64,000 nucleotides of DNA from Chondrus crispus (lineage: Eukaryota; Rhodophyta; Florideophyceae; Gigartinales; Gigartinaceae), in assembly GCF_000350225.1 (NCBI RefSeq), contig NW_005179090.1:352628-416627 (forward strand), in the 5' to 3' direction. Shown here piece by piece: positions 1 through 11,778 of this stretch. The translations under genes and the position numbers were made by a program. A model generated the notes under the pieces. The model saw nothing but the letters and a program-made list of their open reading frames with translations, made no database searches and was not told the origin of the DNA. Each line of letters begins with the position of its first letter. Position 1 is the stretch's first letter.

Positions 1-1
1 G

Positions 2-2922
2 TGTTGTATTGTCACTCGTAGAGAAGGTGATAAAATAATTTTCAAGGGCACAGAATGTCAGGATGGACTTTATCGGATCAACATTTCCGCACCTGATTGG
101 ATGTACCCCAAAGCCTTACAGGCGACATCTACGCTTTCAAATCTCGAAAAGCAACAACTTTGGCATATGCGCCTGGGGCATGTTAGCAGTGGGACTATCC
201 AAAAGTCACTATCACTGCTAGATGGCATCGACGTCAAGACTTGCAAGAAAATTGACACTTGTCACTTCTGTTTGAAAGGTAAATCTACACGAGATTCCCG
301 AAGACCGGTTGATGATCGGACCACTGGTCCTTTAGATCTAGTCCACGCTGATCTAATTGGTCCATTCCGAGTTGTATCTCTGGGAGGATCAAAGTACTGC
401 ACTGCCATATATGATGACGCCAGTGCCCTTTCTTTGGTTCGCTTTACAAAGACTAAGGCTGCGTCTTCATCGGCACTACAGGAAATGATTCTTGAAATTG
501 AGAATATCTGTGACAGTTCTATCCAACGCCTCTCTGTACGACGGCTTCGAACCGACAACGCAAAGGAATTTATCTCGAAGAGTATGAAGAAATGGCTTCA
601 AGGCAAAGGCATAATTCAACAAAATTCCTCCCCATACTCTCCGGAAAGTAATGGGAAAGCTGAACGTCTAAATAGGACATTGCTGGACATTGCTCGCACC
701 ATGATGCAAGATATGATTCACGTACCTGGGAGGCAGAGATTGTGGGCTGAAGCTATAAGCACAGCTAATTTTATTCGCAATCGACTCTTCTCTTCTGCGT
801 GCAATGATCCAACGAAAACCCCATTTGAGGTCATCACTGGAAAACGGCCAAATGTCCAGCTCCTCAGGTGTTTCGGATCGAAGGCCTTCGTACATGTCCC
901 AAAAACGAAGAGAAAGGGAAAATTGGAGACAAGGGCTGAGGTCGGCTACCTTGTAGGGTTTGCAAATGGAAATAGTTACAAAGTTTATCTTCCGCATAAG
1001 AACACTGTAATTATTTCCCGTGATGTCAAGTTTGAGGAGCTATGTCTACAGAAACTCACCCCATCGCGTGAATCTGGCAGTGCAAATTTGGACACAGAAT
1101 CCGTATCGTTCCGTCTCCCAGAAGAGGATGCCGTCACTGATCGCTCTCCCGAAGAAGACATATCTTCTTGTGGTTTGGATGTGAATAATACGGATATCGA
1201 CAATGATAGTTCCAATTGCCGTCCTCTTACATATTACCCTAATAAGTCTAGATCTGGAAGAACGATTCGTCAGCCGGATCGTTATACGGACGCATCTGCT
1301 ATGATCGTGGTGAACGTGCAAATGGGCAATGAGGACTCGAGTGTTCCCACTTCCTACAAAGAAGCAATGTCAAGTCCCGATGGTGCTGCTTGGCGAAGTG
1401 CGATGCAAGAGGAAATCTCTAATATACAGGACAATAATACCTGGATACTCGAAGAGCCTCCAAAAGGAATCAAGGCGATTGGAAACCGCTGGGTTTTCGC
1501 TAACAAGACTGATGCATCGGGAGACCTCACCCGTCGCCGAGCTAGATTGGTGGCACAAGGATTTTCCCAACGTCTGGGAATGGATTATAATGAGACTTTT
1601 GCTTCTGTTGCAAGTTATACGACATTGAGATCATTACTCGCGGTGGTGGCGTCACAGAACTTGGAATATTTACAGGTCGATGTCAAGGCTGCATTTTTGA
1701 ATGGCGAGCTTGATGAAACTATCTATATGGAACAACCGGAAGGTTTCGTAGATCCCACGAAAAAAACTGGGTTTATCGCTTGGTAAAGGCCCTCTATGGG
1801 CTTAAGCAGGCTTCTCGAGCGTGGAGGCTACTGATTAACAAGCTTCTGAATGATTTAGGATTCCGGACTTCGCAACAAGACCCTTGCCTCTACATTATGG
1901 AATTATCGGACGACAAAATATTTGTCCTAGTCTACGTCGATGATCTGCTAATGGCTGGGGGCTCCAAGCCTGTATTGCTCGATATTGCTTCTCGAATTGC
2001 TTCGAGGGTTGATATTCGTGTAGAAGAGGACGTAACTAAGTTTCTTGGTATTATTATTTCGCGTAATCGAGAATTGGGGCTTATCAAGATCTCGAATCCC
2101 ACAATGATTGATCAACTGCTGTCTAAATTCGGGCTATCCGACCCCGAGACGTCTTCCGTTCCTATTCAACCGCAAATGGATCTTACTGTACTCCCGCGCC
2201 GTGACGAAGGGGATTTCCAGGCTGTTCCGCACGTCCCGTACAACGAGCTTGTTGCCTCAATTTTACATTTATGTAATACAACGAGACCCGATATTGCTTA
2301 CGCATGCTCACTACTGTCGAGGCATTTGAAAGACCCGAGGCGATGTCATTGGAATGCAGCAAAATTTGTTTTGCGGTATCTCAAGAAGACAAACGATCTT
2401 GGAATCATATACAGGTCTCATGTACATGGAAAACAAAACTACTTGCATGGCTACTCGGATGCAGACTATGCTGGGGATAGTATGGAACGAAAGTCGACAA
2501 GCGGCTATCTATTCAAATACTGTTATGCTGTCATCTCGTGGCGAAGTAAGAAACAGACAATCGTAGCACAATCGTCGTGTGAGTCGGAGTATGTTTCTAT
2601 GAGCTTTGCTGTCAGAGAAGCAATTTAGCTAGGAAGATTGTTTAGGGATGATTTCGGAATTAGTAATCGCGACTCTAAGGACTCAATCATGTTGTTTGCC
2701 GACAATCAAGGGGCAATGAAGATGGCTCATAATGACTCGGTCAATGAGAGATCAAAGCACATCGAGGTGAAGTATCACTTTATTAAGCATCATGTCCAGA
2801 CTGGCAACGTCAAGTTGCAATACATCTCCACAGACGAGCAGGTAGCTGATATCATGACGAAACTTCTCGCTGGCCCTAAACACGGCAAGTTTACAGCTGC
2901 TATGGGCATGAGTGTTCAGTAG
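2..2922 (+). pseudogene. Copia pol polyprotein (integrase, RT, RNase H), partial and broken
   Basis: The reading frame is open from base 2. A GAG-pre-integrase zinc region (LWHMRLGH ... CHFCLKGK) precedes the integrase core, with Asp near HADLIGPF, RTDNAKEF and the Glu-containing PYSPESNGKAERLNRT. The RT follows with LQVDVKAAFLNGEL and the catalytic YVDD, then RNase H (SDADYAG, SCESEY) to the stop at 2920-2922. Two breaks are seen. A seven-A run at 1760-1766 is one A short of joining the frame ending at 1786 to the frame that continues into KALYGLKQA. A TAG at 2626-2628 replaces what is normally Trp before LGRLF in Copia RNase H. Downstream of the TAG the frame stays open. The integrase and RT catalytic motifs are present. 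Confidence 0.92.
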
Positions 2923-2941
2923 ATCTGATGTTGAAGGGGAG

Positions 2942-3178
2942 TGTTGAGATTCCTCACAACATCAACTTCCACAATATGATTACTCGTCACAGTACACCAA
3001 GATTAAGAACCTCTTAATCTGGTTGAGTCAAACTGAGTCAATGTGAGTCCCAGGAATTTTTCTACATTTCCTTGCTAAAGTTTAGTATAAGTAGCGCCCT
3101 TCTCTACCTCAAAGTAAAAGGACCAACTCATCCATCCTACTCCTTACTCCAACAACGGTTCATCTCCCAATACTAACA
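2942..3178 (+). repeat. 3' LTR of Copia A
   Basis: The LTR begins TGTTGAGATT directly after the purine-rich AAGGGGAG and ends at ...CTAACA, giving TGTT/AACA termini. Length is about 237 bp. A TATA-like AGTATAAGTA lies near 3085. The 3' end is inferred from the terminal dinucleotides only, because the 5' LTR is outside the window. Confidence 0.7.
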
Positions 3179-3535
3179 TGTAAAATGATAAACCGTTTCT
3201 CTGTCAGTACCAAGTTCACCATCGCACTATTTTTTTTGTGAGGGCTAGAGTTAATTCCTTTCTAACCCGGAAAGCCCTTTTAGTTCGGGCTCTCCTTCCC
3301 GAACTAAGTACCCAGTATCTGAAGCGGTTTTCGAAGTATTCTAGCTCTTCATTCTTCATTCAACCCCAACCATCCAAAAAACAAACAAGCAAATCACATC
3401 TCCATTGCCTTTTTTAAGACTATCCATTTCTGATGTCGCCCAGTAAACCCGACCTATTTTCTCTATTTTAAGGAACTACAATACTTACAACCGTCCCGCC
3501 CCTCTCCCACCACCCGTCATCACCACCCTGCCACA
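3179..3535. other. intergenic, likely 5' flank of the next gene
   Basis: No ORF or element is recognised. The segment contains a long T run near 3230 and becomes pyrimidine-rich toward the ATG at 3536, as expected for a 5' leader. Confidence 0.4.
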
Positions 3536-4482
3536 ATGATCGCCTCACCAAGAACCTTTCAGCCCTTTCATACAGTCCTACCCATCCTCGCATTTTTTGC
3601 CCTATCACTATCCTCCTCAACAAGTTTAACACTTGACTGCGGCGAGGTTGAGCTACCCCAGCTCACATCAGCCGATCCCAGCGGAAGCCTCGGCTCAGGT
3701 GCGGCATAGAGATGCGATCAAGTAACCCAACACGGCTGGGAAACCCGTGTCTGCTGGGTTTGGATTGACCTCAAGGACCCCAGCCATATCGTCGAAAAAA
3801 GTCCATCGACCTGGAGTGAAAAGGCCAAGGATTATGTCACCGACAACCGCAAGACCCTTGCTGCAATCAACGCCAACTGGTTTCAAGAGAGCGATGGATG
3901 CGGGGCAACAATGTCCCTGTCAGTGGCATGGCATCCAGCGCCGATGTTCGATATCCGCCCGACCAGGAATTCAACCTCGAAAGCGGCCCTACCTCCCTAG
4001 CTTGCTCTTGGGGGAACCTCTGTGACTTTCTGGGTTACAGTGACACTCTAGATGATGCCATACGAACTGGAGTTTCTGTGTACAAGAACATTGTTTCTGG
4101 TACCCCCAAGTTCATCACGGCAGGGCTTTCCTCCATCCCTAACTGGCCCAACACGGATCACTGGACTCGAGATGCGATCTCGGCTGTCGGACTTGGTGGT
4201 GCGCCCAACCACAAAGGGTGGTATGAATATATGTACTTTGTCGTTGCCGAGGGTCAACCTCTGCCACCTGGATTTGTGCGTGGCTGGAGGTTGCTGGAGG
4301 TGGCCAACTTCATGATCAGCAGGCTCGGTGTGAAGGAGGCCGTGAGGTTGGATAGTGGTGGCAGTGCACAATTGGCTGTTGAAAGCTTCAACTTGGCACA
4401 ACAACGAAATGGGTGGCAACTTAACAGGCGCCGAAGGGCGTTTCCGTGCATGTGTGAGCCACGTCCGTGCCGAACTTGTTGA
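3536..4482 (+). pseudogene. secreted NAGPA-type phosphodiester glycosidase-like gene, broken
   Basis: An ATG in good context (CCACAATGA) opens a hydrophobic signal peptide (residues 12-32, LPILAFFALSLSSS). A TAG at 3707-3709 interrupts the frame, which then continues in phase (CDQVTQHGWE, AAINANWFQ). A G run near 3900 is one base short, and the protein resumes in the next frame through GLGG, YFVVAEGQP, LLEVANFM and the hallmark LDSGGSAQL. These match the NAGPA/DUF2233 fold, whose core reads roughly 'AvG ... G ... ElA ... LDGGGS'. A further shift near 4390 seems to separate this frame from a more protein-like one (GAEGRFRACV). Members of the family cleave phosphodiester-linked sugars outside the cytosol. 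The substrate here is unknown. It is either a pseudogene or an intact gene with sequence errors. Confidence 0.65.
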
Positions 4483-4732
4483 CTCTACGTGTGCGTTAAC
4501 CCGAAGTTTGGGTGCCCCCAGAAGCGGTCTCTAGAAGTGCTGGGAAGCTGCTGCTGCGTAGGACTATCCTCTTTACGGTTTGTCCATGAGCAGGTTTGTT
4601 TTCGCAAAGAACTACTTGTCCTTCCGGGCAGTTGGATTCACCCGGTTCCGATCTGAAGCCCACTGCCAAGTTATGCTCCAGCGCCGATACAAAGAGATTT
4701 TCTCGACTGTGGCTGCCCGTTCCCGCTGATAC

Positions 4733-5165
4733 TGTAGAGAAACACATGTGCTTGTCAGTCGTCAACACTCGTGTGTACTCATAACGGACACACGTGTGCG
4801 AGATGGGATACGTTGACACAGATAACACGTGTAGAAGCTCGTTGCTGATAATGTGGAAGAAGTAGACAGCATTTCGGAGAGCTGACAGAAAATAATGCAG
4901 ACAGCGAGCGCAACTCTTAGAGATGCGGCGTTCTCGTTACTGACAAATGTATGTACTCTACCGCTTTGTAGAGCGAGGAAAAGAAGAAGAAAGGGCACGT
5001 AATAAATCACCAACTGTGAGTATTCACGATATTCTTTGGCAAGAATTTGCTACCGCGTTCGTACGCGAGACCCCGTGCGCTTCTGCGCGAGACGACCATC
5101 CTTTGGATATTGTCACACACACTGGAAGAATACTTTTGTATCTTCCCTCCCTGGATTTCACAACA
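4733..5165 (+). repeat. 5' LTR of Copia B
   Basis: Starts TGTAGAGAAACAC and ends TTTCACAACA, 433 bp, with TGT/ACA termini. The same sequence recurs at 10175-10296 plus 18603-18919. The 3' half is rich in short inverted motifs such as CGCGTTCGTACGCG. I could not assign a primer-binding site in the bases that follow. Confidence 0.95.
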
Positions 5166-5203
5166 ATTGCAAGTTTATACGAAATCTAGTTTAATTGATC
5201 GTT

Positions 5204-6934
5204 ATGGACCCCTCATCGCAACTGTCGCAACGCGACTTGGAATCGATCAAGAAACACATCAGCAAAGTGGATCGAACCCACCCGCTCATCGAAAACATTT
5301 GCATGGAACTTGATGAAGCTATTGACCTGCCAGCCGAAGAAATTGTATCTTTCTTAAAAGATTGTCTTTCTCCAGATGTTCTACTAGTCGACCCGGCGAT
5401 GGAAAAAAGGCAGATTTTTCGAGCCATCCGAAAAGTAATTGAGGTTTGTGGAGTGGAAGTTAGTTATGCTGCAGGTATACCGCTTCCGAACAAAGTAATA
5501 GAAGCACTGTACTCGGACATTCCTGATGTTTTAAATGAAGCCCAGCAAATGCTACAAGCTTACAAAAAGTTTGGAACATTCAAACCTGATTTTGTCCCAG
5601 AACAGAGTAACCCAGAAATACTGACATACATCCCAGCAGAGACTGACCTTGCCCGTGATGAGGTAGGAATACAACAAGACATGCGTATTGCAAGGAACGA
5701 TGCAGCTGAAAAACCACTGGAATATCAACCTCAACAAAAGGAAAATCTGCGAGCAACCGTTCCGCTTGAAAATTCTATCCCGAGGAAACAAAACCTGGCG
5801 AAAAATAGACAGGCTGTTGCAAATGGATTCCATCACAATAATGGAAAATTTTCGGGATCACCCGGGACTGGAATACCTTTGCACATCGTCAAGAGGAAAT
5901 TCGAAGAACTAGTGTTTGAACAAGAAATTCCAGAAACGGATCGCGTTCAATTGATGCACAACTGTTTGTCAGGTATAGCTCAGAAATATTTTTATTCTAC
6001 AGTACGAAGCACTGCGGAAAATAGCGAAGCTGCATTCGATATGATTTCGGAAAGGTTCAGATCCAAACAACATCAGTCTCAGGCCTTAGCATACCTTCGT
6101 CGACTCTCCTTTTCTGGAATTAAGAGCGAAAAGTCATGTTCAGATATTGAGGCCCTAGCAGCTGCACATTCACGTATTTTAGAATACATCCCACAATGCG
6201 GACCATCATACCAAAACGAACATCAAGATGGACACATGGGTGAGTTCCTCGCAGGAATTGTCGACGGACAGCCTTGGGCTGAGCACGTCCTTACCGCACG
6301 AATAACCGCGAATGGAAAAGAGAGGGGCACGGACTACAATTCGCGTTATGCTATGCTGGTCTCAGCTTTGACACTCGTAGACAATAGAGAAAAATCGGAC
6401 ACTTCACCAAAAGGAAATCCCGCTGACTCAGTGTTCTATGGTGAGACCTATGGAAAGCATATCCCAAGAAAAAGGAAGACAACGAACAGATATAGCTCTA
6501 ACAAGTTTAATCGAAAAAGAAGAACGCCTAGCGAACTTCAGGCTCTAAAACAAAGAACAAAATGTCTAGTCTGTAAAAAGGTTGGCCACTGGAAAAATGA
6601 ATGCCCGGACAAAAAGTCTACGATGACAGACATTATCAGAGCTCGTATCGAAGAAAATGGAGGAACGGACAAAGCAGCTGCCCAAGTCCTTTTTTCTTTA
6701 GCCGACCAAGAGGATTCGTATGCAGAATATGCAGCACAAGCTGAAAATGGGCATGGCCCGTGCAACGGAAGCGAAGAACACAGCGCTCTCAACAATTTCG
6801 AAAGCCTTTACAGCGCGGCGGAGTCCGGTTCCGGTCTAGACGATGCTCTCCAAAACACATTCGAAACTTTGCTCACTGGCCTAGAAAGCGACGAAGAGTC
6901 CGAAGAGATAAGCAATGACAAAGTGGATTTTTGA
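5204..6934 (+). CDS. Copia B Gag
   Basis: The first ATG of the frame (MDPSSQLSQ) lies about 40 bp past the 5' LTR and gives a protein of about 576 residues. The N-terminal half is helical and charged, and a central segment (FEELVFEQEI ... YLRRLSFSGIK) resembles retrotransposon Gag. A CCHC zinc knuckle (CLVCKKVGHWKNEC) at roughly residues 456-469 binds nucleic acid. The C-terminus is acidic. The stop TGA (6932-6934) sits in GATTTTTGA. The pol frame overlaps in the -1 frame from 6931, so the run of five T may allow -1 slippage at the stop codon. The frame is intact. Confidence 0.9.
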   Translation: MDPSSQLSQRDLESIKKHISKVDRTHPLIENICMELDEAIDLPAEEIVSFLKDCLSPDVLLVDPAMEKRQIFRAIRKVIEVCGVEVSYAAGIPLPNKVIEALYSDIPDVLNEAQQMLQAYKKFGTFKPDFVPEQSNPEILTYIPAETDLARDEVGIQQDMRIARNDAAEKPLEYQPQQKENLRATVPLENSIPRKQNLAKNRQAVANGFHHNNGKFSGSPGTGIPLHIVKRKFEELVFEQEIPETDRVQLMHNCLSGIAQKYFYSTVRSTAENSEAAFDMISERFRSKQHQSQALAYLRRLSFSGIKSEKSCSDIEALAAAHSRILEYIPQCGPSYQNEHQDGHMGEFLAGIVDGQPWAEHVLTARITANGKERGTDYNSRYAMLVSALTLVDNREKSDTSPKGNPADSVFYGETYGKHIPRKRKTTNRYSSNKFNRKRRTPSELQALKQRTKCLVCKKVGHWKNECPDKKSTMTDIIRARIEENGGTDKAAAQVLFSLADQEDSYAEYAAQAENGHGPCNGSEEHSALNNFESLYSAAESGSGLDDALQNTFETLLTGLESDEESEEISNDKVDF

Positions 6935-9900
6935 CTGCCAGCGCACCTTTTGTGGACAGTTCGCTGGCCAGCAAGGCTCCACCTCCTACCTACTCACAAT
7001 CTCAAACATTGGCTACCGGTTCTAAAATTCACAAGTGTGGAATGATTTGTGGGACACGAAGGAGCATTGGTCAAAGGAAATGGCAACACAGGTTGCTAGA
7101 ACAACGGATCCCAATTGATATACACTACATGAGAGACGCCTTTCGTAATTCAAGAAGGTTCTCCCCAGGCCGACCCCCGGAATTCGCCGGCGCATGTATT
7201 GATATTGGATCCCCTCGATCTTTGATCGGTCTCAGTCATGCAAAAGCTTACTGTAGAGCGATGCGTATCAAACTGACCCTTTCACCTTCTCAAAACTGTT
7301 TCAGATTTGGTACCTATCCTACTACTTCGCTCGGCAAAATGGTAATACTACTACCCACTCCCAGAAGCACTATCCCACTGAAGGTAGACGTAGTGCGTGA
7401 AAATATTCCAATGCTTATCGGACTAGACGCATTATTTCAAAACGGTTTGGAACCCTCAGTACTGAAAGGATCCCTCAATTGTACGAAGCAAGATTGGTCA
7501 CTCCCTTTACAAATGAAGCATGGACATCTGTATTGTTGTTGGAATCCATCTTCATTTTCCGTATTCTTTACAAGAAACCAATTGGAGCGGTTACATCGGC
7601 ACATGCTCCACCCTTCATCACGCAAAATTTACGACCTTTTGCGCAAAGCTGATCCCGAGAACCTGCAACCCGATACTCTGAAGACCCTCAAGGATGTATC
7701 AAAGGCATGCGAGACGTGCACTCTATATGCTCCCAAACAAATCACATTTCGCATCAGAGACGCAGATAAGATCAAATTCAATCATCGCATATTGATGGAA
7801 ATCATGTTTCTGAAAGACAGACGGGAAAAGTCTAGACCCGTGTTGCATGTTATAGACGCTGGAACTCGTTTTAGTGCGGCAACATTTTTGAAGGACAGTA
7901 GCACAACCACAATTTGGAATACGTTTATCAAAATTTGGTCTTCAGTTTACGTTGGATTCCCGGAATCATTACTTACAGATCAAGGGTCTGTCTTTCTTTC
8001 TCGAGAATGGAAATACAATTGTGAATCCTCCCGAATTGAGCTACTTAACACAGGAACAGAAAGTCACTATTCCTTAGGGATTGGCGAAAAGTATCACTCC
8101 ACACTCCGAACAATTTATAGAAAAGTACTGTGTGATCACCGTGCCTTGCCCGAAGATATAGCCCTTGCTAAATCGGTCCAAGCAATGAACGAGACCGTCG
8201 GACCTCATTGACTGGTGCCCACGCTATTGGTTTTTGGGGTAATCCCGAAACTGCCCGATATATCCGAGCGTGATTTTCCTGTACAAAGGGAGCGACTGAG
8301 AGCGGCCTGCACGGCAAGAAAAGAATACGAGAAAGTGGTGGCCAAGAGCACTGTGCAGCGAGGCCCACGCACTGTACCGCCACCGGCTGCGGATCACGTT
8401 TACGTACCAGGAGACTTCGCGTACGTGTACTGGGAAGGCCTAAAACAATATACTGGTTCACATCTCGTAGCATCGGTGGAGAAGAAATGCATAAGTCTGC
8501 ACCTAGGAGAAAGTACTGGCCCACGTCCTTTTAACATAGCTCAACTTCGACCGGCACCGCTGCAACGACACCCAACATATGACGAACAACTCTCTAGATC
8601 TGAAACCGACCATAACACAGTAATGCATACCGAAACGCTGGAACCTGGAGATGCTAGAGAACATCTGTTCGACGATGCTAAAAGAAAAGAAATACTGGGG
8701 CTAATTGAGAAGGGAACCTTTAAGATCGTACTGGAAGAGGAGGCAGGACCGCATCCGAACATAGTCCCGTCACGATACGTCCTCACAATCAAACACGCAG
8801 ATAATGGATCAACACTTTATAAGGCTCGATTAGTCCTTGGTGGACATTGCGATAGAGAAAAGCACTCCGTGGTGCACAATACATTCAATCTGAAACAATC
8901 GTCAGTGCGCATTATGTTGGCATTGGCTACTATTCTTGGGTTCGAAGTATGGTCACTCGATGTAAAACAGGCGTATCTACAAGCAGCATCAGAGCTACAA
9001 CGCAAGGTGTTTACTCGCCCAGCATCCATTGAACTTCGACCAGATGAACTAGTGCAAATATTGAAACCATTGTATGGATTGACTGACTCCGGAGATTATT
9101 GGTGTGAGACCAATCACAAGTTTCACCTCGGAAAACTGAGAATGGAACAGTGGACAGGGGATTTTGCTCTATTCTTTAGACGAATAAGGGACCAACTAGT
9201 ATCCCTATCAGGCTCGTACGTGGATGATGTTTTTCAAGCAGGTACAAAGGAAGAGAAAAAGCGCTTGCAAACCCACTTCAAGAATGAATTCGACATCAAA
9301 CTGAACAACAAAACAAGTTTCACCTATACAGGGCTCCAATGTGACACCTCGGATAGGAATGAGCGAAAGTTATCTCAAAAGAAATATATCGAGAGACTAA
9401 GGTTCCTGACAAAGACCTCCACGTTTCAAGAGTTTAGATCTCTCCGGGCTCGTCTGGCCTGGGTCGTACACACGAGACCAGACATAGCATGCGCTGTGTC
9501 CTTCGCTGCACAGATCACTGAACGCATTCATGACACTCACTGTAACCAGGCTTTGAACAGAATTGTCAAGCATTTGAAGCAAACGGCAGAGGTTCAGCTG
9601 AGATTCCCAAAGCTCGACATAAATTCGGTCAGGCTGCTGGTGTACACTGACGCCTCACATAACAACAGGGAACAGAACAGGTCGCAGCTGGGGTACTTGA
9701 TTTTGTTAGCAGACAAGTTTGATCGATGCACGTTTCTGCATTATTTTTCATACAAATCGACGCAAGTGACGCGATCATCAATGGCTGGTGAAACTCTTGC
9801 TTTTGTAGAAGGCTTTGACTGCGCATACTTAATCAAACACGACCTTTCAAGAATTTTAGGGCGATCAATTCCGCTGCTGATGTTCACGGATAGCGAGGCT

Positions 9901-10179
9901 GTATTCCAAGTTTTGACTAAGTCGAGGTATACAACAGAAAAAAGACTAATGGTTGACATATCGGCAGCACGAGAAGCATATCAAACGAAGGTCATTTCTA
10001 ATGTTGCCCTTATCAGCTCCGAGGTTAATTACGCTGACGCCCTGACGAAAATTAAGAGCAACAGCGCTCTACAGGGATTGCTCCGCTCTCACCTTGTGCA
10101 ACACGACGTCCGACAGTGGGTCATGGCCCCGCCGCACAAACAGGTGTTGTCCTCCGACAAGAAAATTGCGGGTGTGTAG
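6931..10179 (+). pseudogene. Copia B Pol (protease, integrase, RT, RNase H) with one in-frame TGA
   Basis: The frame opens in the -1 phase over the Gag stop. In order it shows a retropepsin-like motif (CIDIGSPRSLIG), an HHCC zinc region (LHRHMLHPSS ... CETCTLYA), integrase Asp/Asp/Glu (HVIDAGTRF, LLTDQGSVF, IGEKYHSTL), RT with VWSLDVKQAYLQ and the catalytic GSYVDDVF, and RNase H (VYTDASHNN, AGETLAF, FTDSEAVF, YADALTK). A TGA at 8209-8211 follows NETVGPH in phase. Related Copia proteins continue here with a Gly, so this looks like a single GGA-to-TGA change. Everything else is open to the stop at 10177-10179, which lies inside the first bases of the 3' LTR. Confidence 0.9.
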
Positions 10180-10296
10180 AGAAACACATGTGCTTGTCAG
10201 TCGTCAACACTCGTGTGTACTCACAACGTACACACGTGTGCGAGATGGGATACGTTGACACAGATAACACGTGTAGAAGCTCGTTGCTGATAATGT
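10175..10296 (+). repeat. 3' LTR of Copia B, left piece
   Basis: Matches 4733-4854 of the 5' LTR, with two or three differences near 10223-10230, and stops abruptly after GCTGATAATGT. The remaining LTR sequence reappears at 18603. Confidence 0.95.
10286..10296 (+). repeat. left 11-bp junction repeat (GCTGATAATGT)
   Basis: Left boundary of the nested insertion. The same 11 bases occur uninterrupted in the intact 5' LTR (4844-4854). The right boundary carries GCTGGTAATGT, so the two junctions share 10 of 11 bases. This could be a 6-bp target duplication (TAATGT) or the crossover core of a recombinase. Confidence 0.8.
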
Positions 10297-10307
10297 TATG
10301 TTACATC

Positions 10308-10339
10308 CAGAAATGAACCTCCCTGACGGTTCATTTCTG
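10308..10339. repeat. hairpin near the left end of the nested insertion
   Basis: Perfect 12-bp arms (CAGAAATGAACC and its complement) are separated by 8 bases, 11 bp inside the left junction. The right end of the insertion carries a loosely similar GGTTCACATCGCTGG at 18588-18602. Confidence 0.8.
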
Positions 10340-10716
10340 AAAGGGCCTCGTGTTCACTGACGTAGGCTGACATACAACCCCAAAATAAATGTCACGCCTT
10401 TCCGTACTACAATTTTAAACATCTGAAAAATTTTCTACGGCAAATGATCCAATCGTACTGTATTCAAATCGGTCGTCGCCGTCGGCGCCGCCGCCACTAT
10501 CGCCAAATTAGATATGAAATCCAATCCCTCGTACCCTAAACCACATCTGTCACCGCCGCCGCCGACGCCGCCGTCGGCAAATTAAATGTACATCGTCACT
10601 GCACAGTATTATAAATCGCGCACCCCCTGACTGCCCTCACACCCCCTACCCCTCACATGATCTCCACAATTGCGCACGATTTTATTTCCCCTCATCGACG
10701 ACGACGAGCGAGCGAT
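10340..10716. other. non-coding, GCC-rich simple sequence
   Basis: Two GCC/GTC-rich clusters (about 10466-10492 and 10550-10576) are each followed by a short CAAATTA-type sequence. No gene is seen. Confidence 0.5.
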
Positions 10717-11047
10717 GCGACGCGGCGATCCTCGACAACTGGGCTGCGCCTGCTGTTGGGAGTCTACTACGGGGTCGAGAATGGGCTACGCCCGCCTCGA
10801 CTTCAGCGAGCGAAGCGACGATCCTCGACTGCTGGGCTACGCCTGCTGCCGAGGATCTACTACGGGGTCGAGGATGGGCTACGCCCGCCTCGACTTCAGC
10901 GAGCGAAGCGGCGATCCTCGACAGCTGGGCTGCGCCTGCTGTCGAGGATCTACTACGGGGTCGAGGATGGGCTACGCCCGCCTCGACTTCAGCCATCGAA
11001 GCGTAAATCATCGACAGCTGGGCTCTGCCTGCTGTCAAGGATCTTCT
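10717..11047. repeat. minisatellite, 93-bp unit, about 3.5 copies
   Basis: The marker GATCCTCGAC recurs at about 10727, 10820 and 10913, with a degenerate copy near 11006, giving a 93-bp period. Because 93 is divisible by 3, any frame open in one unit stays open in all. This explains the overlapping ORFs on both strands with 31-residue repeats. I do not treat these as genes. Confidence 0.85.
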
Positions 11048-11778
11048 CTAGCTGCAGTCAAGTCCTCTGTAAATCATAAATTGGGGTGACAATCGATTAA
11101 AACCAATTAAAACTTGAAACCAGCATGAATTAGTCTCTAAAATGCTATCTGCTGTATAAAATATCTGGACCTCAAAAATGACGGCTGCCTAAAAAGCGTT
11201 TGCGTCAGTACTAAAATGGTTATGATTTTCCAATGCAATAATTCTTAAAAATGCACATTCAAGTGCTCATGCGTCTTGCACACGTGCCTGTAAGAAGTGG
11301 AAGAGTCATTTTATTCCACATCATTTCCAATTCCTACATTTGCAGTATTATAGCAGTACATAAAACTAAAGGAATACAGTCATTTGGATTGTATTTGGTC
11401 ACATTGAATACCGAAGAATGGCAAGACTATTTTTAGTTGGTTAAAGGACATAGAACCTGACATTTATATGCGTATATATTTGCAACAAGACAGTATATCA
11501 TTCAAATTGGGTTACGCCGACATCTTTCCCAATACTCATTCAAAAATCAACCTTTCATAAAAACTTTGAAACTTGACTGGAAGCATCAAGTGCTAAGCTA
11601 CTGGCCAACTCTTTCATCATGCTTAAAATAGTATTCCACGACTTGTTTGGTACTCATCAGTGAAGTACAACTCATCGTTAAAATATATATATGAAGTTAA
11701 AGATGCAAAATGTAGGAGGAATAAAACCGGGCATTGTGAAATAAAAGCCGTTTGAGCAACATTTATCAATTTATTTAA
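11048..11778. other. AT-rich non-coding stretch
   Basis: No ORF of substance is seen. It contains one copy of the decamer CTATTTTTAG (11427-11436) and the presumed 3' flank of the RING gene. Confidence 0.4.

Larger units (their letters stand above)
1..3178 (+). mobile_element. Copia LTR retrotransposon A, 3' portion
   Basis: The window opens inside a Ty1/Copia element. The visible order is GAG-pre-integrase, integrase, reverse transcriptase, RNase H, a polypurine tract (2934-2941, AAGGGGAG) and a 3' LTR. The Gag, protease and 5' LTR lie outside the window, so target duplications cannot be checked. The coding part carries one frameshift and one nonsense codon, so this copy is not autonomous as read. 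Confidence 0.93.

Noticed and set aside
10657-11089. Overlapping 118-140-codon ORFs on both strands
   Set aside because: Produced by a stop-free 93-bp repeat; no motif or start context supports a protein.
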